This document shows, piece by piece, positions 34,119-44,594 of a stretch of DNA of 64,000 nucleotides. Origin of the DNA: Liopterus haemorrhoidalis. Its lineage: Eukaryota > Arthropoda > Insecta > Coleoptera > Dytiscidae. Made by a program: the position numbers and the translations under genes. The first letter of the stretch is position 1. The number at the start of each line of letters is the position of its first letter. Where the stretch lies: positions 34,514,306 to 34,578,305 of the forward strand of contig OZ020616.1 of assembly GCA_963971575.1 (NCBI GenBank), written 5' to 3'. Below the pieces are notes generated by a model, which saw only the letters and a program-made list of their open reading frames with translations, did not search any database and had not been told where the DNA came from.

Positions 34119-34306
34119 GAGTTACTGTAATCATACCAATTTTGACTTTTCGACATTTTTACAGATAAGCACGAATTAGGCTTTTTGTAACACTAATCTA
34201 CTGTTTTTAGCGTGATGTCGGATCATTTTATCATTTACCTAGTAAGTCGTTTTATTCGGTTGAATAGATTTTTAAGAAATTTAATTTTTAAGCTTCGGAC
34301 ATGAAT
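34119..34306 (+). mobile_element. Family Y fragment
   Basis: Text TAATCATACCAATTTTGACT, TTTTTAGCGTGATGTCGG parallels 42425-42520 (GATCATACCGATTTTGACAT, TTATAGCATGATGTCTGTCG). Eroded. Confidence 0.45.
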
Positions 34307-34651
34307 ACGACGGCTACCTTTTAAGTTTTTACAAAAACTTAGAAAGAAAAAAGTTATTTGGAATAATTTTTTAACAATTAGATTTTTTTTTTTTTGATCA
34401 AACTGTTTTATTGCTTTTTATAATATTCGCCTTTAAGATTTATAAACTTTTGCATGAGTTCAAACCAATTCTCGAAACATTTTTTTCTACTGTGAAATTG
34501 GTATTTTATAAACATGGTTTTCGAAGTCTTCAACAGTTCTTGTGGTGATGAAAATCGTTGTTTTTGGTTGTTTTTCCTGATTTTGTCGATGAATTCTGGC
34601 AAACAAATTGTTGTATACCACTCAGCATTAATGTTCTCCAATCCTCTAAGG

Positions 34652-34960
34652 CAGGGGTGTCCAAACTACAGCCCGCGGGACCAATCCGACCCGTTTGAAG
34701 ATATCATCCGGCCCATGGACATTTTCTAAAATGTTTGCTTACATAAAAACAGCAATTTAAAATAATCAGAAAATCGCAAAATAAAACAAAACTATAATTA
34801 AATAATATCCGATTCTTAAAATTATTATTTTTATTAATAATATCACCATCATATGAAGCATGTTTTAAAATCAAGCGCCAAGAGCCCAACTGAATTCAAA
34901 TTGTCCGGCCCGCCATTTATTTAATCTGGCCCGCTTCCTAAAAAGTTGAAGAGACCCTTG
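34652..34960. mobile_element. hAT MITE (309 bp), first of two tandem insertions
   Basis: Ends CAGGGGTGTCCAAACT and AGTTGAAGAGACCCTTG are imperfect inverted repeats. Flanks CTCTAAGG (34644-34651) and CTCTAAAA (34961-34968). The subterminal GCCCGCGGGACC and CCGGCCCGCC text is typical of this hAT group. Confidence 0.75.
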
Positions 34961-34968
34961 CTCTAAAA

Positions 34969-36390
34969 CAGGGGTGGCCAAACAGCGGCCCGCGGGCTGC
35001 ATGCGGCCCGCCTTGAACATTTTTCCGGCCCGCGGGATTCATCAAACTTTTACAAAATATATTTATTTTATAATGGCCAAAGTAGTGAAAACCAATGTAT
35101 TAAAAAAATATCGCACTAATAAAATAAATATTTTTAATGATTTCATTTTTTTTTTTTTTCATTTATATTTATATATTTATTATATTTCATTTTTAGTGTT
35201 ATATATTTCTTTACAATGTGCGTTTAGTATTAGAGATGGGTCGTTCATGAATGAACCGGCTCACTGAGCCGGCTCAGTACACTGACCGAAGTGACACGGT
35301 TCACCAAATTGAAATGAGCCGGCTCACGGCTCACTGTATAGTTTCAAGTTTCAAGGATACGATTGGACGGGCGATTGTGAGCAGTGACCGGAGTGATCCG
35401 GATCTGGATCGATGTCATGTTGAACTTCGCGAGAACTCGGCTTGTAATGTATTATCATAAAGTGTATTTTGTCATCAATTTATAGGGCAGTTTATTTGAA
35501 ACTAATAGGCTTAGTCTGTATTTTCTTACAACCATACTATATAAAAATATTAAAAATATTGCCCAAATCCCAGTTGTCGATTTATAAGGGCAATAAACAT
35601 CGCCATAAACTTAACATATCTGGTTTAAAATACAGTAGCTACATAAAGTGAATTGTTTGTTTCAAAAATGTTAGATAATTCACTTCTATAGATTTTTATT
35701 TATTTAACATGTTCATATAATGCAAGAGCCAGCTGAGCGACGTTTTACCTACCTACATATTGCAAACCAACAACCGTATTGAACGAACGACCGACAACTG
35801 ACCGACCTGTGTCTCGGGAAAATGTTTACAGTTCATATAATGCAAGAACCGGGGCTAAGCGACGTTCTACCTACGAACGAACGACCGACAACTGACCGAC
35901 CTGTGTCCCGGGAACATGTTTACAGTTCATATAATGCAAGAGCCGGCTCTAAGCGACGTTCTACCTCCGAACGAACGACCGACCGACCGACAACTGACCG
36001 ACCTGTGTCTCGGGAACATGTTTACAGTTCATATGCAAGAGCCGGAGCCAAGCGACGTTCTACCTACGAACGAACGACCGACCTGTGTCTCGGAAACATG
36101 TTTACTTAGCCGAATCACGTATCCGGATCAATGAACCGGCTCAACAAACTGAACGACCTCCACTGATCGGGTTCCGCAAACTGAGCCAAAATTCCCATCT
36201 CTATTTAGTATCATTATTATTATATTATCTATGTTTACATATAAGAATAATAGTAAAAACAATAATAATAACTCATTATGTTTCAATTTTTCACTCCTAA
36301 TATATAGAGAATATAATTTTATATGCGGCCCGCGGAGTTATGATGCATTTCCAAAGTGGCCCGCAAGATCATTTGGGTTGGCCACCCCTG
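34969..36390. mobile_element. hAT element, second tandem insertion, hosting TAGAGATGGG copy 2
   Basis: Ends CAGGGGTGGCCAAACAGCGG and GGGTTGGCCACCCCTG. Flanked by CTCTAAAA (34961-34968) and CTCTAAAG (36391-36398), the same 8-bp target as its neighbour. Without the 973-bp insert it is about 440 bp. Subterminal GGCCCGCGGGCTGCATGCGG is the familiar style. Non-coding. Confidence 0.82.
35231..36203 (+). mobile_element. TAGAGATGGG hAT-like element, copy 2
   Basis: TAGAGATGGG start and CCCATCTCTA end, with perfect TSD TTTAGTAT at 35223-35230 and 36204-36211. Contains four or more tandem units of about 95 bp (35708-36120). Open frames in the tandem array (EHVYSSYNARAG repeated) are artefacts. Confidence 0.93.
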
Positions 36391-36903
36391 CTCTAAAGGA
36401 ATGGTAGCGACATGTCCAGTACAACCTAAGAAACAAGCGATCATTTTCTTGGAAGTACTTCGTGAACGAATAACTTTTGTCGGTTTCAGTTCATCTTGGA
36501 AAACCCAAACAGTGGATTGTTGCTTAATTTCCGATTCATATGAATAGATCCAAGTTTCGTCACCCGTAACGATGTTGTATATGGATTTTGCAGTGCCTAG
36601 GTTGATTTTTTTTAGCATTCCCTTACACCAATCAAGATAAGCCTTTTTTTGAACTTCGGTCAAATTATGCGCAATCCGCCGGAAACAGATCTTTTTCACA
36701 GCCAAATGTTCATGCAAAATCGAATGTATTGCAGTCTGCGATATGCCAAGGGATGCTTCTATCTCACGGTAAGTCGCATGCCGAATCATTTTGTGCACAG
36801 CATCGATGTTTTTTTGAATCACAACCGATTTTGGTCGACCTTCACAAGATTCATCACTGACGGACGCTCGACCATGACAAAATTCTGCAAACCAGTTGTG
36901 AAC

Positions 36904-37912
36904 TAGAGATGGGAATTTCGGCTCAGTTTGCGGAACCGGATCAGTGGAGGTCGTTCAGTTTGTTGAGCCGGTTCATTGATCCGGCTCAGTGATCCGGTTA
37001 AGTAAACATGTCTCCGAAACACAGGACGGTTGTTAGTTCGTAGGTAGAAAGTCGCTTAGAGCCGGTTCTTGCAATATATAAACTGTAAATATGATCCCGA
37101 GACACAGGTCGATCGGTTGTTCGGTCGTAGGTAGAACGTCGTTTACAGCCGGCTCTTGCTTAGAGCCGATTCTTGCAATATATGAACTGTAAACATGATC
37201 CCGAGACGCAGGTCGGTCGGTCGTTCGGTCGTAGGTAGAACGTCGCTTAGAACCGACTCTTGCTCAGAGCCGGTTCTTGTAAACATGATCCCGAGACACA
37301 GGTCGGTCGGTCGTTCGGTAGAACGTTGCTTAGAGCTTAGAGGTAGAACGTCGCTTAGAGCCGACTCTTGCTTAGAGCCGGTTCTTTTAAACATGATCCC
37401 GAGACACAGGTCAGTCAGTTGCCGGTCGTCCGGTCGTAGGTAGAACGTCGCTTAGCCCCGACTCTTATCTAACATTTTTGAAACAAGCAATTCACTTTAT
37501 GTAGCTACTGTATTTTAAACCAGATGTGTTAAGTTTATGGCGATGTTTATTGTCCTTATAAATCGGACATCTGGGATTTGGGCAATATTTTTAATATTTT
37601 TATATAGTATGGTTGTAAGAAAATACAGACTAACCCTATTGTTTCAAATAAACTGCCCTACAAATTGATGACAAAATACACTTTATGATAATACATTACA
37701 AGCCAAGTTCTCGCGAAGTTCAACATGACATCGATCCAGATCCGGATCACTCCGGTCACAGTTCACAATCGCCCGACCAATCGCATCCTTGAAACTTGAA
37801 ACTATACAGTGAGCCGTGAGCCGGCTCATTTCAATTTGGTGAACCGTGTCACTTCGGTCAGTGTACTGAGCCGGCTCAGTGAGCCGGTTCGTTCATGAAC
37901 GACCCATCTCTA
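36904..37912 (-). mobile_element. TAGAGATGGG hAT-like element, copy 3
   Basis: Reverse orientation relative to copies 1 and 2. Ends TAGAGATGGG (36904) and CCCATCTCTA (to 37912), with perfect TSD TTGTGAAC at 36896-36903 and 37913-37920 inside the mariner HTH-coding region. The tandem array occupies 37010-37460. Confidence 0.93.
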
Positions 37913-38079
37913 TTGTGAACAGTCTTTTCTGATTGTGCTTCATTACCAAAAGTTGAACGAAGCGAATCTATGCATTGTTGTTGAGTTAGACCTTTACTAA
38001 AATCGTAAAAAATCATCGAACGAAAACCTTCACGAGTAATATCAATTTTCTATCACACAAATATACATACATTTTTATA

Positions 38080-38144
38080 ACTTGGGCTCCATAAGTTCTT
38101 CCCCCCCGCATTACGGAACCTGGGGGGGCCTAGCTACGGCGCTG
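38080..38144. mobile_element. hAT terminal fragment
   Basis: CCTGGGGGGGCCTAGCTACG plus GCGCTG reads, in complement, CAGCGCCGTAGCTAGGCCCC, a common hAT terminus. A C run lies at 38101. No second end found. Confidence 0.5.
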
Positions 38145-38159
38145 GTTTACTGTATTTAT

Positions 38160-38335
38160 GTGTTTCACGAATATTTCGCAACAAACCAATATTTCGATAA
38201 AAAAATATTTAACAAAATTTGCTATAAAAGTATTACCTAACAACTTTTATTTGAGACATGTTTTGATACGACTTAATAAATTATAATTTTACATTTTTCA
38301 TATTTTTGCGATTTGTATAAGTTGTCCAGCGTAAG
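38160..38335. mobile_element. Family Y fragment
   Basis: CACGAATATTTCGCAACA, ATTTGCTATAAAAGTATTAC and CAACTTTTATTTGAGACAT match the Y copy at about 42690-42790. Confidence 0.55.
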
Positions 38336-38365
38336 CTGAGTCATAAAACCAAAAGCCAAATATGT

Positions 38366-38919
38366 GGGGTCCAAGGCGAACAAATCTTTTTGACGACCAA
38401 ATGTTCATGCAATAGTGAATGTATGCTGGTTCCACTAATGTCCAAGCATACCTCAATCTCACGATAAGTCACATGACGATCTTGCAGTATCGGTTCACGC
38501 ACAGCATTAATATTTTCCGGAACAACAACCGATTTTGAACGACCTTCACGAAATTCGTCCTAAAGCGAACTATGGCCACGATTGAAGCCAGCAAACCATC
38601 GATAAACAGTAGTTCTTGATGGTGCTTCATCGTCAAAGGTCGAATTAAGTTCAACGATGCACTGTTGTTGGGTTAATCCACGTCGAAAGTTTTGTAAAAA
38701 ATAATCGCTCGATAATGTGTAATTTTGTACACGATTTAATTCCATTTTTATCCGAGATGATTTTTTTTAAGTTACTGTAAACAACACAAATAGCGCTCGT
38801 ACGTCAAAACGTTCTGAGTACGTATACCATCAAAATTGTCAAACTTTACGATAGAAGCGTCAGTTGCGAGATGGCAGCACTAGTTTACCGCAATCCCGAA
38901 ATATAAGACGCAACCCTCG
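38366..38919 (-). mobile_element. mariner family 2 element, copy B, 3'-truncated
   Basis: The outer end (complement of CAATCCCGAAATATAAGACG, CAACCCTCG) is the family 2 left TIR, next to TA. The coding half reads MELNR, NFRRGLTQQQCIVELN, YRWFAGFNRGHSSL, then, after a stop, HTH text with AVREPILQDRHVTYREIEVC-type wording ending at KKICSP. The element stops at 38366, before any catalytic residue. Confidence 0.8.
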
Positions 38920-39028
38920 TATCCAAAATTAAATTAATATATATTCTCTACCATAAAAAATCAATAATAAATTTGTATTATCTTTATTCGGATTTTTTTT
39001 TTTTTCGGAACGTATCCTTGTCTAGACC

Positions 39029-39263
39029 CGTGTCTCTCAACCGCCGGTCTACGGATCGCTGTGGGACCGCAGGTAAATCTATAAATATATATCTAATAGA
39101 GTAATATTTTTTGTATAATAATTTACGGCTAGTAATACTTGTACTTTTTAGTGTAAAATTGCAGAGTTTTACAGTAAATTATTCTTGCAAAATATTTTAT
39201 CGGTCCGCATAAAAATAATGTCTTTTTACCGGTCCGTGGTAAGATATAGGTTGAGAAACGCTG
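39029..39263. mobile_element. hAT MITE, 235 bp
   Basis: Ends CGTGTCTCTCAACC and GGTTGAGAAACGCTG are inverted. Flanks TCTAGACC and CCTAGATC match 6/8. Subterminal GGTCTACGGATCGCTGTGGG and CCGGTCCGTGG are of the common hAT-MITE style. Confidence 0.75.
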
Positions 39264-39884
39264 CCTAGATCATTTTCATATGTGCGCGCCTGCATACCAT
39301 TTTCTGTAAATATGTAATTTTAACGTTTAAGTTAAAATTTATCAGCATTAAGTCAAATAAAATATCTGCTTTTAACTTGTTAAAATTCTAGAAAATTCTG
39401 ATCAAACATTGATCATTGACATGGAAATCCGGTTATTAAACTTTGTTCTCAAAATATTTACTGTGTTAACAATTAAATGAGTCATAAAATATTTGATAAA
39501 ACAAAATTTTCTATCACAAACTATCTAGTAGGGTCAAACTAACTCATCTATGGAGTATTACCAGTACCCCGCAATCTCGAGATTAAAAGCTTTGTACAGA
39601 GTTTATTAATATTGGGATAGCACATTTTACCACCTATCGTATGTTACGTTGGCATCCAGCGGCGACTCGTGTCTTTAAATTTAATTAAATATCATAATTA
39701 AAATAGAAACTTCCAAAATGCTTTAAGTAACCGGTACACAACCTGTATACAAATATAATTCATATTAATTTTAATATACAAAACCCGTGTTCATATTTTT
39801 ATGGCATAATTAGATAAAGAAAAAAGACAACTATTAAAATTTAATGAAAACATTATAAATGCTATGTATATAAAAAATTAACAC
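39264..39884. other. AT-rich DNA, no gene recognised
   Basis: No motif-bearing frame or repeat edge identified. Confidence 0.4.
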
Positions 39885-40232
39885 ACATTTCAGGATTTTG
39901 TAAGTATTTAATAAGTGTAAGAAGCCAAGAGAATGCTGGATGACTAGGGTGATATTTTTTCTATAGGTATAATCACTTCAAAATGATTATCAAAAGTATT
40001 TTAATAATCATTTTTATTCGTTATTTAAGTGCTAAGAGCTTCCATTTAATTTTTTAAAACTAAATTTAAATAATTTGTGAAAATTTCGTCACAATAAAAT
40101 TGAAATTAAAAAATTTTCACGATATTTTTTTACATTTGATTCGTATCTAACTCTTTAATAAATTACCGTATTAGCCCGAATTTATTCAAACACTATGTCA
40201 CTGAACTAATTCCGAAATAATTCAATAATCAA

Positions 40233-40403
40233 TTTTCGATGAAGATTCGATAAATTGAGCATTCGATAAACTAGCTTTTGATAAATTAGCTTTCGATAAA
40301 CCTGATTTCGATAAATTTGCTTTCGATAAATTTGAAGTCGATAAATTGATTTTCGATAAATTTGCTTTCGATAAATTGATTTTCGATAAACTCGCCAGTT
40401 ACC
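40233..40403. repeat. Foldback-type terminus: about 15-bp array ending GTTACC
   Basis: Units TTTCGATAAATTTGC and TTTCGATAAATTGAT repeat about ten times and finish CTCGCCAGTTACC. The unit is a one-base variant (GATAA versus GATGA) of the array at 34010-34118, with the same outer end. Only one arm is present; the LINE fragment follows. Confidence 0.7.
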
Positions 40404-40424
40404 GGTAATCACGGGTGTAGTCCC

Positions 40425-41160
40425 TATACACCTATGGATAGCTGAACGCAGAGTGGTGTACGAAAATGGGTCCACCTCAGAGGCAAAAGCGGAAGCCAGG
40501 AGCGCGACTATCGCTGCGTGGCAGAGCGAGTGGGAGCTGGACACTGGGAAGGCCAGGTGGACCAAAAGGCTAATACCGCGCCTAGAGCCGTGGCTGAAGT
40601 CAAAGATACGTTCTCTTGACTACTTCCTGACCCAATTCCTCGCGGGGCACGGGTCATATAAGACGTATACACATCGTATCGGGAAGGACGTCGACGATAG
40701 ATGTGTGTACTGCGGCGAAACAGACACTCCGGAGCACACAGTTTTCGAATGTCCTCGATCGGTCGAACAGAGGTGCGAAATGTACCTGGCAGTCGGAGGG
40801 GTTTTGGGTCCGGACGACATCATCGGCCGGATGATCTCAAGCAGGGAACTGTGGAGCCTGCTGTCCGGAAAGATCAAAAAGATCGGCGCATGCAAAGAGG
40901 GGGAGGAGCGCTCGCGACAGAAGAGCTCAAGTGAGCAGCTACAGGGAAGTGTGGCAGCGAGGGCCTGATAGGCTGAAGCTGAACAGCGGGTGTTCGTAGG
41001 CTCGTTACCACGAAGAAAGTCCTATGGACAGTACCGTGGTAACGTTGTAGGAGCCAAATAGGGTTTTTAGTCGGTAGGCTACTTGGAAAATCCGACACTA
41101 CCGGGGGTAAATCAAAAGCCCAACCGGTGCCTGTCAAAGGTTTCCCCTGTATAAAAAAAA
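40425..41160 (+). mobile_element. R1-like LINE 3' end, 5'-truncated
   Basis: The C-terminal ORF2 piece is followed by about 190 bases of GC-richer 3' untranslated text and a short A run (41152-41160). The base composition contrasts sharply with its surroundings. Confidence 0.7.
40435..40968 (+). pseudogene. R1-like LINE ORF2 C-terminal fragment with zinc knuckle
   Basis: The frame is open from about 40435 (IAERRVVYENG). Text AWQSEWELDTGKARWTKRLI, FLTQFLAGHGSYKTYTHRIG, then CVYCGETDTPEHTVFECPR gives the conserved C-x2-C-x7-H-x4-C motif at the end of R1/Jockey-clade LINE proteins, preceded by the usual GHG.YKTY.HRIG block. The RT and endonuclease are missing. The frame is intact, suggesting limited age. 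Confidence 0.85.
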
Positions 41161-41289
41161 AGGTAATGGAATATAATATAAACAACCCTTCTTCTTAGTA
41201 CGTCTATGCCTCCACACAATCATAAGACAGGTGAAAAAACAGTCTTTGAAAGTTACTGAAGTTAACTGGTTACGATAAGTCCAGACTTA

Positions 41290-41806
41290 CTGTTATCCTT
41301 GCCGTTATTCCTGATAGAAAGAAGCTTCAACCTTACGATATATTGAAACGTAAAGCAAAGCCCAAGGAAAAGCTGCCTCCAGGAATAATTTTTCGGGCCC
41401 AAGAAAAATGTTGGATGACAGAGGAATTGGTATTAGACTGGTTAAATGTGATATACGGAAAACGGTCATTTAATTTCGATAATATCAGATGGTATGACAC
41501 CTCAGTTGTAAGTCTTGGATGTGGTGGTGGTCAATAAACCATTTAAAGACAACTTACGAAAAGAATACAACAATTGGGTATTAGCGGGAAATCAGCCATT
41601 GACACCTTCAGGAAAAACAAAGAAATCCTCAGTCTCATTTTTAGGAGAATGAATTGCGACCGCCTGGCGCAAGATCGAACCTGAATCGATAGTGACGGTT
41701 TTAAGAAATACTGCATTTCAAATAATTTAAATGGTTCTGAAGATGACAATTTGGGGGAGACTGAATGTGAGCATACTAACGATACCGATGCGATTTACGG
41801 ATAACT
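41290..41806 (+). pseudogene. pogo/Tigger transposase C-terminal part
   Basis: LPPGIIFRAQEKCWMTEELV and LDWLNVIYGKRSF is the DDE_1 segment of pogo-type transposases. A frameshift near 41520 leads to VVVNKPFKDNLRKEYNNWVL, then PSGKTKKSSVSFLGE, a stop, and IATAWRKIEPESIV followed by NNLNGSEDDN, the standard C-terminal region. HTH domains and most of the catalytic core are missing. Confidence 0.82.
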
Positions 41807-42384
41807 TTTTTTATAATATTTTCATGAATAATGTTGGTGTCGCGTTAAATTCGGGGTCGCGTTATATTCGGGCTAATACGGCAATAAGAAATATATTGAT
41901 AAATGGATAATTTTGTTTTTTTTTTTTTCTCAATTTTAGAAACGTCTTTCTCACTATTGACATTGTGTTATTTGCTTTATAAGTATTTCACTACTATAAA
42001 TGATTTATTCTTCTTTGATAGCTTAAAAACAAAAAACTAATATAATTCAAACAATAGTTTGAATCATGAAGTAAAATAGTAGGTAGGAGTTTACCCAAAA
42101 GAGCTCTAGCCAGCTTTTAAACTCGATTCTCAGATTTAAAAAAAAAAAAAAAAAAAACTAGTTTTAGTTTCAAAAGAAGACATAAATACAAAAAACTAAT
42201 AACATTACTAACCATAATTTAGCCATGAATAAAAATAATAATTAATTTCGTCAAAAACATAAAAACTGCAATATTTTCCAAAAACGCAATTTTATCAAAA
42301 TTTTCTTTAACACGATTCCAGTTCAGATCAGTTTTTTTTCAGATTTTTAGTTTAACCCCTTCGGGTTAAAGAGTACGGGACAGT

Positions 42385-42800
42385 AATTTTTACTGACCAC
42401 CAACATATATAAGGGAGGTATTGTGATCATACCGATTTTGACATTTCGAGATTTCGATGGATCTCCACGAATTGAGGTCCCTATATAACGTTTTGACTAT
42501 TTATAGCATGATGTCTGTCGGTCTGTCTGTCGGTCCGTGTACACGTGCATAGCAAATTCGGCTAAAAGGATTTTTATGAAACTTCATATTTAAGCTTTTG
42601 ACATCAATGGCACGAGTTTATCAACATTTGGTAAAAATCGGTTTACTAAAAATGGGAGTTTACTCGTGTCGGTTTTAAGATTTTTTCGAATATTTCACAA
42701 CAGAGAAATATTTAGAAAAAAAAAATAGTAGTATTTAACAAATGCTGCTATAAAAGCAATATCTAACAACTTTTATTTGAGATATTTTTTTTTGATAAAG
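42385..42800 (+). mobile_element. Family Y repeat, copy 1
   Basis: ACATATATAAGGGAGGTATT, GATCATACCGATTTTGACAT, CTGTCGGTCTGTCTGTCGGT, ATCGGTTTACTAAAAATGGG and GAAATATTTAG occur in this order. The reverse complement of the whole series is at 47290-47720. A small CTGT tract is embedded, as in X. Non-coding. Confidence 0.65.
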
Positions 42801-43281
42801 CAGCATTAATTAAACAAGTACTTCTTGATCGCGGTCGGTCCTGTGGTGTCCACAGCTGATTTTTTTAGTACATTTTTCGAAAACAACGTGTTAAAGTAAA
42901 GAAATTTTAATGAACTACTTTTCGTTCCTATATTTACGTCTTTGGGGCTTTCTTATGATACTACAGTAAATTTAATTCGCGTTTCTTTTTTTTTAATTCT
43001 TCATATTTTTCCAATACGTGGATCAAAGAATTGTTCAAGCATGCCAAATTCAAATTTCTGTGTTCAACCGTTTCACTACAATTTCTACCGCACAGACAGA
43101 CAGACAAACATTTGTTTGTAATACATGAGTGACGTTATAAGGATTTTTTGGTAGCCATATTATTTGTTTTATTTTGTAATGCGTAACTAACAAGAATAGC
43201 CCATATTTTATGCTGCATCTTTACAATCTATTTATAATATTATCATAGTATTGGTTCACATGGATACGTCAAAGTCTCTAA

Positions 43282-43935
43282 TGGTGCAATTCTGAGGCCA
43301 ATCTGTAAGCTACAGACGATCGTATCTAAGGACATGGTTTACATGTTGTTATAGACAATTTCTAATAGATTTTGTGTGTAAGCTTACAGGTTGCACCTTA
43401 TGCTGCGTTCAGAACCTCTCAATTAGGAATTAGAATTAGTACTTAGAATTAACGTAAATGTTTGTTATACGTAACTGTACGTTATCGTTCACAACCTTCA
43501 AAATTATACTTATAAATTAAAATTAGAAGTTAGGGGACGCCAAACTCTTACGTTAATTTCTAATTGACGCGTGCGCAGTAACCAGCTGTCAATCTGTCTA
43601 ACCAAAAATATTATTATTAAAGTAAACGTCTAAATTGTATTGGAATTGAATTGGAAATAACACAATAATGACGCAGACCTATCACACAGACTTCTAAAAT
43701 GCTTCTAAACACACAAAAACTTATTACAAATATTAACAGATCGATCGGTAAAGTAGAAATCGATAAAAGTTTGTAGCTAAAATACTAGATGTCAGTGTCT
43801 TAATCTTAGTTTCTTAATTTATATTGTGAATGCAACTTAATTTCTAATTCTTAATTTTATGTTAAGTACTAATTTTACGTTAATTCTAATTTATAATTGA
43901 GAGGTTCTGAACGCAGCATTACACAGAATTGCACC
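43282..43935. mobile_element. PIF/Harbinger-like MITE (outer)
   Basis: Inverted ends TGGTGCAATTCTG and CAGAATTGCACCA with TAA on each side (43279-43281, 43936-43938). Nearly all of its interior is another MITE. Confidence 0.72.
43401..43918. mobile_element. PIF/Harbinger-like MITE (inner)
   Basis: Inverted ends TGCTGCGTTCAGAACCTCTC and GAGAGGTTCTGAACGCAGCA, flanked by TTA (43398-43400 and 43919-43921). Subterminal text (AATTAGAATTAGTACTTAGA and its inverse) extends the symmetry. 518 bp, non-coding. Confidence 0.88.
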
Positions 43936-43939
43936 ATAA

Positions 43940-44112
43940 GTCTATAAAGCGAAACTAGATGTTCAAATCTAGTAACTGTTACTGATTGATTGTAGCTTTT
44001 AATAATTTTGTTTAGGACAAGCCAACTTTAATATATAAAAAGTTAGCTAGTGACAACTTAACAAAATTAAAATTCTATTCAGTTCCACTTAAAGGTTTGG
44101 AATAGACTGTAT
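43940..44112. mobile_element. MITE-G, short form
   Basis: AACTAGATGTTCAAATCTAG near the start, TTTTAATAATTTTGTTTAGG in the middle and TCAGTTCCACTTAAAGGTTT plus GGAATAGACTGTA at the end match the copies at 45178 and 27068. Confidence 0.7.
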
Positions 44113-44594
44113 TACAAAATGAAACATCTTATACCTATAAAACACTAGAATGACCTCTTGGTTAAGTATTATAATTATAGGTTAATTTAAATAAAACCGA
44201 ATAATAAAAAACATTATTACCCTTTATTAAACATTTAAGTTCAATTACTTGCTCTCATTTAAGTTTTTATGAGTTTACTAAATTCAATCGTGGTTTGCAC
44301 TCAATAAAAATACAAAATGTATAGACATTACAAATTTAATTATCTCTTCATCCACGTCAATATTTTATTACAATTAATAAGTCCTCTATGTAAATATGTC
44401 GTTAATTTAGTGCTTAATCCTACACGAAAGCATATAAAGCCTTAAATCAGTGTTCTAATATCCTTAGGTACATTGTAGACAGAAACATGTTGGACATTGC
44501 CAATATTCGTCTATGTGTAAGCAACCCTCTATACTCTAACGTCGCTCTGGTAACCTAGTCTCAGCATCAACTAAAGTGTGATATCTGTCTTCAA
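44113..44594. other. No gene recognised
   Basis: AT-rich, no motif. Confidence 0.35.

Larger units (their letters stand above)
34408..38047 (-). pseudogene. mariner transposase pseudogene, family 1, copy B
   Basis: Pieces in order: 38047-37913 (FYDFSKGLTQQQC-type HTH, start ATG mutated), 36903-36391 (NWFAEFCHGRASVSDESCEG, second HTH, first catalytic region TGDETWIYSYES, then ACFLGCTGHVATI), and 34651-34408 (AEWYTTICLPEFIDKIRKNN, RFSSPQELLKTS, CFENWFELMQKFINLKGEY). Between NNQK and RFSSPQ the segment holding the second and third catalytic aspartates is deleted; copy A still has it. The middle piece is open for 167 codons. Confidence 0.87.
34311..38052 (-). mobile_element. mariner family 1 element, copy B, split by four insertions
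   Basis: The 3' TIR GGCTACCTTTTAAGTTTTTA at 34312 matches copy A. The 5' end stops at the lost start codon near 38052, so the 5' TIR is missing. Interruptions: two tandem hAT elements (34652-36390), the first two carrying a third inside (35231-36203), and another at 36904-37912. Removing them rejoins a mariner with its own internal deletion. Confidence 0.85.
40163..41884 (+). mobile_element. pogo/Tigger-like element, rearranged
   Basis: The inverted text CCGTATTAGCCCGAATTTAT (40168) and TTATATTCGGGCTAATACGG (41861) marks the two ends. The interior holds a foldback-type array end, an R1-like LINE end and the 3' part of a pogo transposase, so it served as target for later insertions. Confidence 0.65.
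39885..43165 (+). mobile_element. Family X copy greatly expanded by nested insertions
   Basis: The left end ACACATTTCAGGATTTTGTA at 39885 and X body at 39900-40160, 41885-42380 and 42830-43165 (AATACGTGGATCAAAGAATT, CATGCCAAATTCAAATTTCT, GACAGACAGACA, ACGTTATAAGGATTTTTTGG) are collinear with other X copies. A pogo element and a family Y copy interrupt it. Confidence 0.6.

Noticed and set aside
35822..36134. Repetitive frames (NARAGSKRRSTSERTTD-type) that could look like a repeat protein or toxin
   Set aside because: They lie wholly in the minisatellite of the TAGAGATGGG element and are not conserved in frame between units.
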